Origin: an uncultured Clostridia bacterium
Lineage (GTDB): Bacteria > Bacillota > Clostridia > TANB77 > CAG-508
Direction: 5' to 3'
NCBI GenBank assembly: GCA_904381285.1
Contig: CAJFII010000010.1
Coordinates: 1-64,000 of the forward strand
Length of the DNA stretch: 64,000 nucleotides
Position numbers and translations under genes: made by a program. The notes beneath the pieces were generated by a model. It did no database searches and was not told where the DNA came from. It saw only the letters and a program-made list of their open reading frames with translations. Positions within the stretch are counted from its first letter, which is position 1, and every line of letters begins with the position of its first letter. Positions 16,862 to 25,227 of the stretch are shown piece after piece.

Positions 16862-19483
16862 CTAAATCCATTCACCATATCTTTTAATATATAATTTCTT
16901 AACAATACTAGCAATAATACAATAAATAATTGGAAATCCAATAATAACTGATAAATAGTTAAGGCTAAATGGTACAAGTCCAATCCATTGCCCTAAAACT
17001 GTGAAAGGTACAATAATAGCAACAATACTTAGTAAAATAGAAGTAGCATATACTGGTTTTGCTGCATTACTTTTAATGAATGGGGTCTTAGAAGTCCTAA
17101 TAATGTGAAGTCCTACAAGATTAGATACTATACCATATGAAAACCATATTGTCTGGAATAAATGTGCATCTTCAGCACGTAAATTAAATCCAAACCATAA
17201 ACTTGCAAATACCATTAAATCAAATATTGAACTTGTTGGTCCCATAAATAACATAAAATGTAATAAGCTTTTTAAATCCCAATTTCTAGGTTTTGCTAGA
17301 TATTCAGCATCAACATTATCGAAAGGTAGTGACATTTGTCCTAAATCATAAAGTAAACTTTGCACTAGAAGTTGTATAGGTGTTATAGGTAAAAATGGTA
17401 AAAGTATACTTGCAATTAGAACAGAAAGTACTTCTCCAAAATTGAAGCTAACAGCCATTTTAATATATTTTAAAAGGTTTGCAAATGTACGTCTTCCTTC
17501 AATTGCTCCATCCAATAATACATTTAAATCTTTTTCAAGTAAAATTACATCAGAAGTTTCTTTAGCAATATCTACTGCTGTATCAACAGAAATTCCAACA
17601 TCTGCATTTGTAAGTGAAGGACTATCATTAATTCCATCACCCATATATCCAACTACATTACCAGATTCTTTTAATAACCTAACAATTCTAGCTTTTTGTA
17701 TAGGTGAAAGTTTTGCGAATATATTTGTGTTTTTTAGCAAACGTAAAACAGCAGTATCTGATAGTTTATCTATTTGACTACCTAAAACAATCTTAGAAGA
17801 TTTAATATTTACTTTTTCACAAATGCATTTTGTTACTTCTGCGTTATCCCCAGTTAAAACAATAACACGTACACCTTTTTTGTTTAATTTGTTTATTGCT
17901 TCTTTTGCACTTTCTTTAGGAGGATCTAAGAAGCCTATAAATCCTATAAGAACCATTTTACTTTCATCTTTTATACTAAAGTCAGTAATTCCTCTAGTAT
18001 CGTTCTTTTGACAAACAGCTATTACTCTTAAACCATCTTTATTTAGATTTTTGGTAATATTACGTATATTTTCCTTTATTTCATTTGTAATAGGAATAGT
18101 TTCATTATTATGATATACCATTGTACAAATACTTAAAATTTCTTCAACAGCACCTTTTGTAATAATTTGTGTTTTTTGACCATCAGAAACAACTACTGAA
18201 AGACGCCTTCTTGAAAAATCAAAAGGAATTTCATCTACTTTTTTATATTGTTCTATTATATTTCCCATATCAAATTCCAAAGCTCTTTTAATAACAGCTT
18301 CATCAATATTTCCTTTTAAACCTGTTTGAAAATAGGAATTTAAAAAAGCATGTTTTAATACACCAAAATCTTCATTACCATTAATATCTAAGTATTTTTC
18401 CAAAACAATTTTATCTTCTGTAAGAGTTCCTGTTTTATCAGTACATAATATATTCATTGAGCCAAAACTCTGAATAGAGTCTAGTTTTTTTACAATAGTT
18501 TTTTTCTTAGACATTCGTATTGCACCTTTAGCTAATGTAGAAGATAAAATAACTGGTAATAATAAAGGCGTAATTCCTATTGCAATTGCAACAGAAAAAG
18601 TGAAAGCTAATAAAATATCATGTTTCCAAACATTAACTAAAAATACAATAGGTATCATAACAAGCATAAATCTAACTAAAAGTTTACTAATATTCTCAAG
18701 ACCTTTTTGAAAAGCTGTTTTTGGTTTTCCAGTAGTAATTGTTTTAGCAACTTTTCCAAAATATGTGTCATTTGCAGTTTTTATAACAATACCTTTTGCA
18801 CTACCACTTACAACATTTGTGCCCATAAAACATATTGTATCTAAATCTGTAATACCTTCTATTTCATCCATAGATTTTAATTCACTGTTAGTAAGCTTTT
18901 TTACTGCATCAGATTCTCCAGTAAGAGAAGATTGGCTAACATATAAATCTGTAGATTCAATAACTCTCAAATCGGCAGGTATCATATCTCCTGCAGAAAG
19001 AATGCAAACATCTCCAAGAACAACTTCTTTTATAGGAATTTTTATTTGTTTATTATCCCTTAAAACAGTAGTTGTAGTTGCAACTAAATTTCTTAATTTA
19101 GAAGCAGCTTTATTAGAACGATATTCTTCAAAGAATTCTAATAAAGTAGAAGCACCTACTAATATAACTATAACTATAATATTAGCAAAGTTTGGTGGTG
19201 AAGAAAGAATAACATCAGTATAAAATAGTACGAGCATAATACCTAATAAAATAGTATTAAAAGGGCTAAATAAACTTCCAAAAAAATAATTGTACCATTT
19301 TTTCTCTTTTGCTTGCTTTAATTCATTTAAACCGTATGTATTTAAGAGCTTAATTGCAACATCAGATTTTAAGCCGTTTTCATCAAATTCAGCTTGTTTT
19401 AGAAATTCATCTTTTTCTAGAATGCATTCTTTACCATACTTACTTACAATATCAATTTCATCTTTTTTTAATTCAACACCCAT
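16862..19483 (-). CDS. mgtA: P-type ATPase, magnesium-translocating (MgtA/MgtB type)
   Basis: An 873-residue P-type cation pump. Visible features are the cation ATPase N-terminal domain, the actuator TGES in SSLTGESDAVKK, the phosphorylation site CTDKTGT (Asp349), the KGAVEEIL nucleotide-binding segment, MGDGINDSPSL in the hinge, and ten membrane segments. The unusual FSRRRLSVVV and PFNTILLGIM segments and the C-terminal helices match the P3B (MgtA/MgtB) group, which imports Mg2+. No M-box-like leader is seen. Its AAAGGAG site lies 35 bases before the ATG, with an 8-bp hairpin between them that would shorten the effective spacing to about ten bases. Confidence 0.85.
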   Translation of the reverse strand: MGVELKKDEIDIVSKYGKECILEKDEFLKQAEFDENGLKSDVAIKLLNTYGLNELKQAKEKKWYNYFFGSLFSPFNTILLGIMLVLFYTDVILSSPPNFANIIVIVILVGASTLLEFFEEYRSNKAASKLRNLVATTTTVLRDNKQIKIPIKEVVLGDVCILSAGDMIPADLRVIESTDLYVSQSSLTGESDAVKKLTNSELKSMDEIEGITDLDTICFMGTNVVSGSAKGIVIKTANDTYFGKVAKTITTGKPKTAFQKGLENISKLLVRFMLVMIPIVFLVNVWKHDILLAFTFSVAIAIGITPLLLPVILSSTLAKGAIRMSKKKTIVKKLDSIQSFGSMNILCTDKTGTLTEDKIVLEKYLDINGNEDFGVLKHAFLNSYFQTGLKGNIDEAVIKRALEFDMGNIIEQYKKVDEIPFDFSRRRLSVVVSDGQKTQIITKGAVEEILSICTMVYHNNETIPITNEIKENIRNITKNLNKDGLRVIAVCQKNDTRGITDFSIKDESKMVLIGFIGFLDPPKESAKEAINKLNKKGVRVIVLTGDNAEVTKCICEKVNIKSSKIVLGSQIDKLSDTAVLRLLKNTNIFAKLSPIQKARIVRLLKESGNVVGYMGDGINDSPSLTNADVGISVDTAVDIAKETSDVILLEKDLNVLLDGAIEGRRTFANLLKYIKMAVSFNFGEVLSVLIASILLPFLPITPIQLLVQSLLYDLGQMSLPFDNVDAEYLAKPRNWDLKSLLHFMLFMGPTSSIFDLMVFASLWFGFNLRAEDAHLFQTIWFSYGIVSNLVGLHIIRTSKTPFIKSNAAKPVYATSILLSIVAIIVPFTVLGQWIGLVPFSLNYLSVIIGFPIIYCIIASIVKKLYIKRYGEWI

Positions 19484-19528
19484 TTTTACTTTAATAATCT
19501 TTTGTTATTAGATTATTGCTCCTTTCTT
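19484..19528 (-). promoter_or_regulatory. Ribosome site separated from the mgtA start by a hairpin
   Basis: Read on the minus strand, AAAGGAG is followed by C, the stem AATAATCT-AATAACAAA-AGATTATT, then AAAGTAAAA and the ATG. Folding the 25-base hairpin leaves 10 bases between the site and the start. No other ribosome site is near the ATG. Confidence 0.5.
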
Positions 19529-19611
19529 TTATATTTTTAATATCATAAACAAAAGTATAACACTAATTATAAAAAATGATACAAAAATAAAGAAAAAAAT
19601 TTAAAAAATTA

Positions 19612-19641
19612 TTGACAAAACAAGAACACATGTTTTATTAT
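19612..19641 (+). promoter_or_regulatory. dinB promoter with LexA (SOS) box
   Basis: -35 TTGACA (19612-19617) and -10 TATTAT (19636-19641) with an 18-base spacer. The spacer holds GAACACATGTTT (19624-19635), which fits the Gram-positive LexA/DinR box GAAC-N4-GTTY. LexA bound there would block RNA polymerase. Confidence 0.75.
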
Positions 19642-19656
19642 ATGGTTGGTGATATT

Positions 19657-20877
19657 ATGGAAAAGCAAATACTTCATGTAGATGTAAACAACGCATTTTT
19701 ATCTTGGACAGCAATAGAAAGATTAGAAAATGGAGAAGAGATAGATATAAGGACAATACCAGCTGTTATTGGAGGAGATGAGAGCAGTAGGCATGGAGTG
19801 GTTCTTGCAAAAAGTATGCAAGCAAAACAATTTGGAATAAAAACAGGAGAGCCTATTTATCAAGCTAGAAAAAAATGTCCATATATACAAGTTTTTCAAG
19901 GAAACTACGATAATTATAGAAAATATTCTGAAAAATTATATAACCTATTATTAGAATATACTGATAGAATAGAACGTTTTTCAATAGATGAATGTTTTAT
20001 GGATTTAACATTATTTTTAAGAAAAAATGAAAAATTAATAGATAAAGCATATGAAATAAAAAGAAGAGTAAAAGAAGAATTAGGATTTACAGTAAATGTA
20101 GGGGTATCAACTAATAAATTACTTGCAAAAATGGCATCAGATTTTGAAAAACCAGATAAAGTACACACATTGTTTAAAGAAGAAATACAAAATAAAATGT
20201 GGCCATTGCCTGCATCAGAATTATTTATGGTGGGAAAAGGAAGTATTTCAAAATTACAACAATTAGGTATAAAAACTATAGGAGATATCGCAAAATGTGA
20301 TAAAAACATGTTAATAAAAAAATTTGGAAAACATGGAAAAATGATGTGGGAGTATGCTAATGGAATTGATGAAAGCGAAGTAGTATATGTTCAAGAGACA
20401 CCTAAATGTATAGGAAATTCAATTACTCTTCCTAGAGATGTCTATAATATAAGCAAATTAAATGAAATATTACTAGCATTATCTGAACAGGTAGGTTTTA
20501 GATTAAGAAAATATAAACTATTTGCAGGAGTAATAAATGTACAAATAAAAACAAAAGAATTCAATACATATTCACATCAGAGAAAACTAGAAACACCAAC
20601 GAATGTAACAAAAGAAATATATATTACAGCCAAACAATTATTAGAAGAATTACACAAAAATAGAGCTGTTAGATTAATTGGAATTAGAGCAGATAAATTA
20701 TATAATGAAAATGAAATACAAATGTCTTTATTTGATACTATAGAAAATAAAAAACAAGAACGATTAGATAAAACAATGGATGAATTAAAAAAGAAATATG
20801 GATATGGGAAAATTACTAGAGCAGGTGAAATGAAAGTAAACAATATGTTAAATATTAGAAAAGAAAAAGGAGAATAA
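19657..20877 (+). CDS. dinB: DNA polymerase IV (Y-family)
   Basis: An error-prone translesion polymerase of 406 residues. The start is ATG 19657 (MEKQILHVDVNNAFLSW). A longer frame from 19612 would begin inside the promoter and LexA box, so it is rejected. The palm carries HVDVNNAFLSW (first metal aspartate) and FSIDECFMDLT (catalytic Asp-Glu). Two helix-hairpin-helix parts (LQQLGIKTIGDIA) and the little-finger domain follow. The C-terminal QMSLFD resembles the beta-clamp binding motif. The LexA box shows SOS control. The leader is short and its ribosome site (GGTGAT) weak. Confidence 0.9.
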   Translation: MEKQILHVDVNNAFLSWTAIERLENGEEIDIRTIPAVIGGDESSRHGVVLAKSMQAKQFGIKTGEPIYQARKKCPYIQVFQGNYDNYRKYSEKLYNLLLEYTDRIERFSIDECFMDLTLFLRKNEKLIDKAYEIKRRVKEELGFTVNVGVSTNKLLAKMASDFEKPDKVHTLFKEEIQNKMWPLPASELFMVGKGSISKLQQLGIKTIGDIAKCDKNMLIKKFGKHGKMMWEYANGIDESEVVYVQETPKCIGNSITLPRDVYNISKLNEILLALSEQVGFRLRKYKLFAGVINVQIKTKEFNTYSHQRKLETPTNVTKEIYITAKQLLEELHKNRAVRLIGIRADKLYNENEIQMSLFDTIENKKQERLDKTMDELKKKYGYGKITRAGEMKVNNMLNIRKEKGE

Positions 20878-20949
20878 AATATAAAAAATGATTGAAAAAA
20901 AATAATATTTAATATACAATATGAAAAAAATGATAAGGAGATAAAAATT

Positions 20950-21795
20950 ATGGAAATAATAGATGGAAAAACGCTTGCAAAAAATATTAGACAAAATTTA
21001 AAACAAGAAGTGGATGAACTAAAGAAAAAAGGTATTAAGCCAGTATTAGCTGTTATTATGGTGGGAGATGATAAGGCTTCAAAAATATATGTAAGAAATA
21101 AATCAAAAGCTTGTGAAGAAATTGGAGTGGAATATAAAGAATACTTATTAGAAGAAAATACAACTATGGACGAGCTACTAAATTTAATACATATTTTAAA
21201 TGTAGATAAAAACATTCATGGAATTCTTTTACAAAGTCCATTACCTAAAAATTTAGATATAAATGAAGCTTTTAAAGAAATTGCTACTGAAAAAGATGTA
21301 GATGGTTTTAATCCAATTAATGTTGGAAAACTTAGCTTAAATCAAGATTGCTTTATATCTTGTACACCATATGGAATAATAAAAATGTTAGAAGCATATA
21401 ATATTCCATTAGAAGGTGCACATGCGGTTATAGTAGGAAGAAGTAACATTGTAGGAAAACCATTAATGCAATGTTTACTAAATAAAAATGCAACAGTTAC
21501 TGTATGTCATTCTAAAACTAAAAATATTGAGCAAACTACAAAAAATGCAGATATATTAATAGCGGCTTTAGGAAAACCAAACTTTATAAAAGCTGATATG
21601 GTAAGAGATGGGGCAGTGGTAATAGATGTAGGAATAAACAGAAATGAAGAAGGAAAAATTGTAGGAGATGTTGATTTTGAAGATGTATCAAAAAAAGCAT
21701 CATACATAACACCAGTACCTGGAGGAGTAGGACCAATGACTGTTGCTATGCTTATGGCTAATGTAGTAAAATCAGCAAAAAGTAGAATTAAATAA
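20950..21795 (+). CDS. folD: Bifunctional methylenetetrahydrofolate dehydrogenase/cyclohydrolase
   Basis: FolD interconverts 5,10-methylene-THF, methenyl-THF and 10-formyl-THF in the cytosol. The protein has 281 residues, the usual length. Catalytic YVRNK (Tyr47, Lys51), HGILLQSPLP in the folate site, DVDGFNPINVGKL, and the NADP site VIVGRSNIVGKP are present, and the C-terminal TPVPGGVGPMTVA is the family signature. AAGGAG precedes the start. The formate-THF ligase fhs at 41805 makes 10-formyl-THF, so the two enzymes connect formate to the one-carbon pool. Confidence 0.95.
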   Translation: MEIIDGKTLAKNIRQNLKQEVDELKKKGIKPVLAVIMVGDDKASKIYVRNKSKACEEIGVEYKEYLLEENTTMDELLNLIHILNVDKNIHGILLQSPLPKNLDINEAFKEIATEKDVDGFNPINVGKLSLNQDCFISCTPYGIIKMLEAYNIPLEGAHAVIVGRSNIVGKPLMQCLLNKNATVTVCHSKTKNIEQTTKNADILIAALGKPNFIKADMVRDGAVVIDVGINRNEEGKIVGDVDFEDVSKKASYITPVPGGVGPMTVAMLMANVVKSAKSRIK

Positions 21796-21847
21796 TTTTA
21801 GTTTATGATTATGGGGAATAGTAAGCTAATAATATAAAAATCGAAGG

Positions 21848-21876
21848 GGAGCGATATTAAAAGCTCTCTTTTTTGT
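21848..21876 (+). terminator. Terminator after folD
   Basis: GGGAGC pairs with GCTCTC (one G-U) across a ten-base loop and is followed by TTTTTT. Confidence 0.5.
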
Positions 21877-21907
21877 TTTTATATGAAAAATAAAAAAGGA
21901 GGAGAAC

Positions 21908-22807
21908 ATGGAAAATAAAAAATATTGGATATGGTTATCACGAATTACTGGATTAGGTAGTGTTAGAAAAAATAAATTATTAGAAATATTTAAACAACCA
22001 AAAGAAATTTGGAATTTGTCATATGAAGATATAGTTAATATAGAAGGTTTTGGAGAAAAAATAACAAATGAAATTCTAGATGAAAAATATAGAAAGGACT
22101 TAGAAAAGTACATTGAATATATGGAAAAATACAAAATTGATATAATAACAATACATGACAATGAATATCCCAACAAATTAAAAAATATATATGATCCACC
22201 TGTAGCATTATTTACAAAAGGAAACAAAGATATATTAAATAATGTATCAATAGGCATAATAGGATGTAGAGAATGTAGCCAATATGGAATAAATGTAACA
22301 CAAAAAATTTCATATGAATTAGCTAAAGAAAATATTACTATTATAAGTGGAATGGCAAAAGGAATAGATAGTTATGCACATATTGGATGTTTAAAAGCAG
22401 AAGGAAATACAGTAGCGGTTTTAGGAAGCGGACTTGATAGAATATATCCAAAAGAAAATATGAAATTATATAATGATATCATTTCAAAAGGAGGATTAAT
22501 CTTATCAGAATATATTATAGGTACAAAACCAGATAAAATGAATTTTCCAGCAAGAAATAGAATAATAAGTGGGTTAAGTGATGGAATAGTTGTGGTAGAA
22601 GCAAAAGAAAAAAGCGGAACTTTAATAACAGTAGATTTTGCACTAGAACAAGGAAAAGATATATTTGTAGTACCAGGAAACATTACAAGCCAAAATTCTA
22701 TTGGCACAAATGAACTTATAAAACAAGGTGCAAAATGTATTACATCCGTACAAGATATAATAGAAGAATATCAGACTAATCTTGCGAAAAAAACAGAAAT
22801 ATGCTAG
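21908..22807 (+). CDS. dprA: DNA-processing protein DprA
   Basis: DprA/Smf protects incoming single-stranded DNA and loads RecA in natural transformation. The 299-residue protein has an N-terminal helix-hairpin-helix region (residues 8-60; NIEGFGEKITNEIL) and the Rossmann-like core: GIIGCRECSQYG, ISGMAKGIDSYAH, AVLGSGLDRIYP, FPARNRIISGLS and EKSGTLITVDFALEQ. The winged-helix C-terminus of many DprA proteins (360 or more residues) is absent, a common short form. No com genes are adjacent except the pilin-like gene far away at 52747. Confidence 0.92.
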   Translation: MENKKYWIWLSRITGLGSVRKNKLLEIFKQPKEIWNLSYEDIVNIEGFGEKITNEILDEKYRKDLEKYIEYMEKYKIDIITIHDNEYPNKLKNIYDPPVALFTKGNKDILNNVSIGIIGCRECSQYGINVTQKISYELAKENITIISGMAKGIDSYAHIGCLKAEGNTVAVLGSGLDRIYPKENMKLYNDIISKGGLILSEYIIGTKPDKMNFPARNRIISGLSDGIVVVEAKEKSGTLITVDFALEQGKDIFVVPGNITSQNSIGTNELIKQGAKCITSVQDIIEEYQTNLAKKTEIC

Positions 22808-22845
22808 AATCAAAATAGATTAAAAAAATACGAGGGGGAATACGA

Positions 22846-23319
22846 ATGAGAAGTATGGCAAGTTATTTATTATTAATTTTTATGGTAATGTTTTGGATTT
22901 TTAGAATAGTAGTAGCATTTACTACATCAATTGGAGTTGATATTGGATTTGTACCAATGGATATGAACATGGAAATAATATTATTATTTGTTGCAATGGT
23001 ATGTATAGGATTAGTTGGAAAAAGAAAATTAATAGGGGCAATAATATATGTAATTGCATATGGTGCATACTTTGGTGTAGATTTATACAATATTGTAATG
23101 GGAATAATGAATGGAGCTACAACATTAACAGATTATTCTAGAGCAATAGTGTCTTTTATAGGAATAGCAATTCCATTAGCAGTACTATTTAATTTATTAA
23201 TAGATAAAAACAGAACAGCTAATCCAGTAGATAAAAAAACAGATTGGTTTTATAAAAATGAACAATTTGACAGAAAATTAGATGAAAGAGCTGACAAAAA
23301 CCAATATAGAAATTACTAA
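22846..23319 (+). CDS. Membrane protein of unknown function
   Basis: A 157-residue protein with four hydrophobic segments (about 5-28, 42-60, 65-85 and 97-122) and a hydrophilic tail rich in charged residues (KKTDWFYKNEQFDRKLDERA) that should lie in the cytoplasm. The start is preceded by GAGGGGG. It lies between dprA and rbgA with short gaps on both sides. I recognise no family or motif. Confidence 0.7.
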   Translation: MRSMASYLLLIFMVMFWIFRIVVAFTTSIGVDIGFVPMDMNMEIILLFVAMVCIGLVGKRKLIGAIIYVIAYGAYFGVDLYNIVMGIMNGATTLTDYSRAIVSFIGIAIPLAVLFNLLIDKNRTANPVDKKTDWFYKNEQFDRKLDERADKNQYRNY

Positions 23320-23344
23320 AAGTAAATGAAAGGAAGTGATTTCT

Positions 23345-24241
23345 GTGGATGATAATAAAACAAACATTAACTGGTATCCAGGTCATATGGCTAAAACAAA
23401 AAGGCAGATAATTGAAGATTTAAAATTAATCGATGTAGTCATTGAATTATTAGATGCACGTATTCCAATTTCTAGTCAAAATCCAGACTTAAAAGAAATC
23501 GTTGGAAATAAAAAAAGAATTATTATACTTAATAAGTGTGATTTATCTGACGAAAAAGAAAATAAAAAATGGGTTACATATTTTGAAAAAAAAGGCATAA
23601 AAGCAGTTTTAACAGATGCAAATACTGGATTTGGAATAGACAATGTGGTAAAACAAATTGAAATTATTGCAAAATCAAATTTAGAAAAAAAAGCACTTAA
23701 AGGAAGAGTTGGAAAACCAATTAGAGTTATGATATTAGGAATTCCTAATGTTGGAAAATCATCTCTAATTAATAGAATATCTAAAAAAACGTCCGCAGGA
23801 GTTGGGAATAAACCAGGCGTAACAAAACAGAAACAATGGATACGTTTGAAAAATAATATAGAATTATTAGATACCCCAGGAGTGTTATGGCCTAAGTTTG
23901 AAAATCAAGAAGTTGCTTTAAATTTATCATATGTAGGAACAATAAAGGATGAAATATTACAAAAAACAGAAATAGCATTTTATTTAGTGAAGTTCTTATT
24001 AGAAAATTATAAAAACAATATAATACAAAGATATAAAATATCAGATGAAGAAATACAAAATATAATGAGTCAAAACAAAAATCCAAATGAGAATATTATG
24101 GATGTTTTGTATTTAATAGGCAAAAAAAGAGGAGCTATTGTTTCAGGAGGAAATATAGATGAAGAAAAAATAGCAAACATAATATTAGAAGATTTTAGAA
24201 CAGGAAAACTAGGAAAAATATCTTTAGAAAAAGTAAAATAG
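23345..24241 (+). CDS. rbgA: Ribosome biogenesis GTPase RbgA (YlqF)
   Basis: A circularly permuted GTPase needed for late 50S subunit assembly. GTG 23345 is chosen because AGGAAG lies eight bases upstream; a GTG at 23336 overlaps the site. The N-terminal NWYPGHMAKTKR is diagnostic. The G motifs occur in the permuted order: NKCDL (G4), then GIPNVGKSSLINR (G1), then DTPGVLWP (G3). The length (298) is normal. It is followed at once by mrnC, which also acts on 23S rRNA maturation, so the two form a ribosome-assembly pair. Confidence 0.93.
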   Translation: MDDNKTNINWYPGHMAKTKRQIIEDLKLIDVVIELLDARIPISSQNPDLKEIVGNKKRIIILNKCDLSDEKENKKWVTYFEKKGIKAVLTDANTGFGIDNVVKQIEIIAKSNLEKKALKGRVGKPIRVMILGIPNVGKSSLINRISKKTSAGVGNKPGVTKQKQWIRLKNNIELLDTPGVLWPKFENQEVALNLSYVGTIKDEILQKTEIAFYLVKFLLENYKNNIIQRYKISDEEIQNIMSQNKNPNENIMDVLYLIGKKRGAIVSGGNIDEEKIANIILEDFRTGKLGKISLEKVK

Positions 24242-24250
24242 GAGGAAAAT

Positions 24251-24664
24251 TTGGATACATTAATAGAAGATTTTATAAAAAAAGATGAAAAAGAAGTAAA
24301 TTTAATGTCACCTCTTGTATGGGCATATGTGGGTGATGCGGTATACGAATTATATGTTAGAAATTACTTGGTAAATACAACAAAGTTAAATCCTCATAAC
24401 TTACATATAGAGGCAATAAAATATGTAAAAGCAGAAGCGCAAGCACAAATTTTAGAAAAATTAATGGATGACTTATCAGAAGAAGAAAAAGAAATAGTAA
24501 GAAGAGCAAGAAATACAAAAAATCATCATTTACCTAAAAATTCAAATGTAACACAATATATGTATTCAACAGCTTTTGAAGGATTAATAGGATATTTATA
24601 TTTAACAAAGCAAGAACAAAGATTAAATGAAATATTAAAAAAATGTATAAATATTAGAAATTAA
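24251..24664 (+). CDS. mrnC: Mini-ribonuclease 3
   Basis: Mini-III matures 23S rRNA ends. This 137-residue protein has the RNase III catalytic fold without a dsRNA-binding domain. LVWAYVGDAVYELYVR carries the catalytic aspartate, NTTKLNPHNLH and RRARNTKNHHLPKNS are family signatures, and STAFEGLIGYLYL holds the second acidic residue. It starts at TTG 24251 after GGAGGAAAAT, ten bases past the rbgA stop. In most Clostridia it sits beside cysS and rlmB; here it follows rbgA. Confidence 0.92.
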   Translation: MDTLIEDFIKKDEKEVNLMSPLVWAYVGDAVYELYVRNYLVNTTKLNPHNLHIEAIKYVKAEAQAQILEKLMDDLSEEEKEIVRRARNTKNHHLPKNSNVTQYMYSTAFEGLIGYLYLTKQEQRLNEILKKCINIRN

Positions 24665-24694
24665 TTGACGAAACTACTAAAAATGTGTTATAAA
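24665..24694 (+). promoter_or_regulatory. Promoter of tRNA-Glu
   Basis: -35 TTGACG (24665-24670) and -10 TATAAA (24689-24694), 18-base spacer, 18 bases before the tRNA. Confidence 0.55.
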
Positions 24695-24712
24695 TATATA
24701 GCACACTTTTAT

Positions 24713-24787
24713 GGCCCGTTGGTCAAGCGGTTAAGACGCAGCCCTCTCAAGGCTGAATCATGGGTTCGATTCCCGTACGGGTCACCA
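24713..24787 (+). tRNA. tRNA-Glu (anticodon CTC)
   Basis: The acceptor stem GGCCCGT pairs with ACGGGTC, the discriminator is A and CCA is encoded. The D arm is TGGTCAAGCGGTTAAGA, the anticodon stem CAGCC/GGCTG closes the loop CTCTCAA giving anticodon CTC (codon GAG), and the T arm contains GGTTCGATTCC. It is the minor glutamate isoacceptor; GAA dominates in this AT-rich genome. Confidence 0.93.
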
Positions 24788-24804
24788 AATAAATATATAT
24801 GAAA

Positions 24805-24839
24805 AACCGCCCTCTGCAATTTATATGCAAAGGGCGGTT
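24805..24839 (-). terminator. Terminator of the small minus-strand gene
   Basis: AACCGCCCT and AGGGCGGTT form a perfect 9-bp GC-rich stem with an inner TGCA pair. On the minus strand it is followed by TTTTT, so it ends the gene at 24847-25008. It may also stop tRNA-Glu transcription on the plus strand. Confidence 0.65.
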
Positions 24840-24846
24840 AACCATT

Positions 24847-25008
24847 TTAAGATTTAAAGTAATTTTCAGGATTCTTCTTATAGAGAATATACGCCTCTTT
24901 TCTGCTTTCGGTAGTCCAATATTCATTTAGTGGAAGCCGATTGCAAAAATCTTCAAAACTCAAAATCTCATTAGTTGTAGATGTCGATGTTACTTCTTGG
25001 TTTTTCAT
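24847..25008 (-). CDS. Small protein of unknown function, atypical composition
   Basis: A 53-codon frame starting MKNQEVTSTSTTNEILS, with the core FEDFCNRLPLNEYWTTESRK and the C-terminus NPENYFKS. The start is preceded by GGAGGT with nine bases of spacing and a GC-rich terminator follows, so it looks like a complete transcription unit. Its GC content and codons (TCG, CGG, GCG, CTC) differ from the neighbours. Codon 24 is CGG, which is otherwise almost absent here. It sits directly behind a tRNA gene, a common insertion position, so recent acquisition is likely. No family recognised. Confidence 0.6.
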   Translation of the reverse strand: MKNQEVTSTSTTNEILSFEDFCNRLPLNEYWTTESRKEAYILYKKNPENYFKS

Positions 25009-25161
25009 ACTTATGTGACCTCCATATATTTGATAATCATATTTTACTACATATTAACATAAAACACAAGACAAAAGTAAAAAAATTAAACTTAAATTCT
25101 TCAATATTCTCAAAAAATGCAATTTATTCGAGAAAAACAAAAATAAAATATAACAAAATAC

Positions 25162-25189
25162 TTGACAAAATAAATTAATAATATATAAT
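25162..25189 (+). promoter_or_regulatory. Promoter of tlyA-recN
   Basis: Consensus -35 TTGACA (25162-25167), 16-base spacer, consensus -10 TATAAT (25184-25189). Confidence 0.7.
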
Positions 25190-25227
25190 TAATACAAACA
25201 AAAATTCGTATTAATTTTGGAGGTATT

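Noticed and set aside
18765..19223. Plus-strand open frame opposite the P-type ATPase
   Set aside because: The minus-strand ATPase is continuous with all motifs, so this frame is a shadow.
20577..21215. Long minus-strand open frame (212 codons) opposite dinB and folD
   Set aside because: It lies opposite two well-conserved genes, is a low-complexity Ser/Phe/Ile-rich reading of AT-rich coding DNA, and has no ribosome site.
24981..25178. Plus-strand 65-codon frame before tlyA
   Set aside because: It overlaps the start and ribosome site of the small minus-strand gene and the tlyA promoter, and has no ribosome site of its own.
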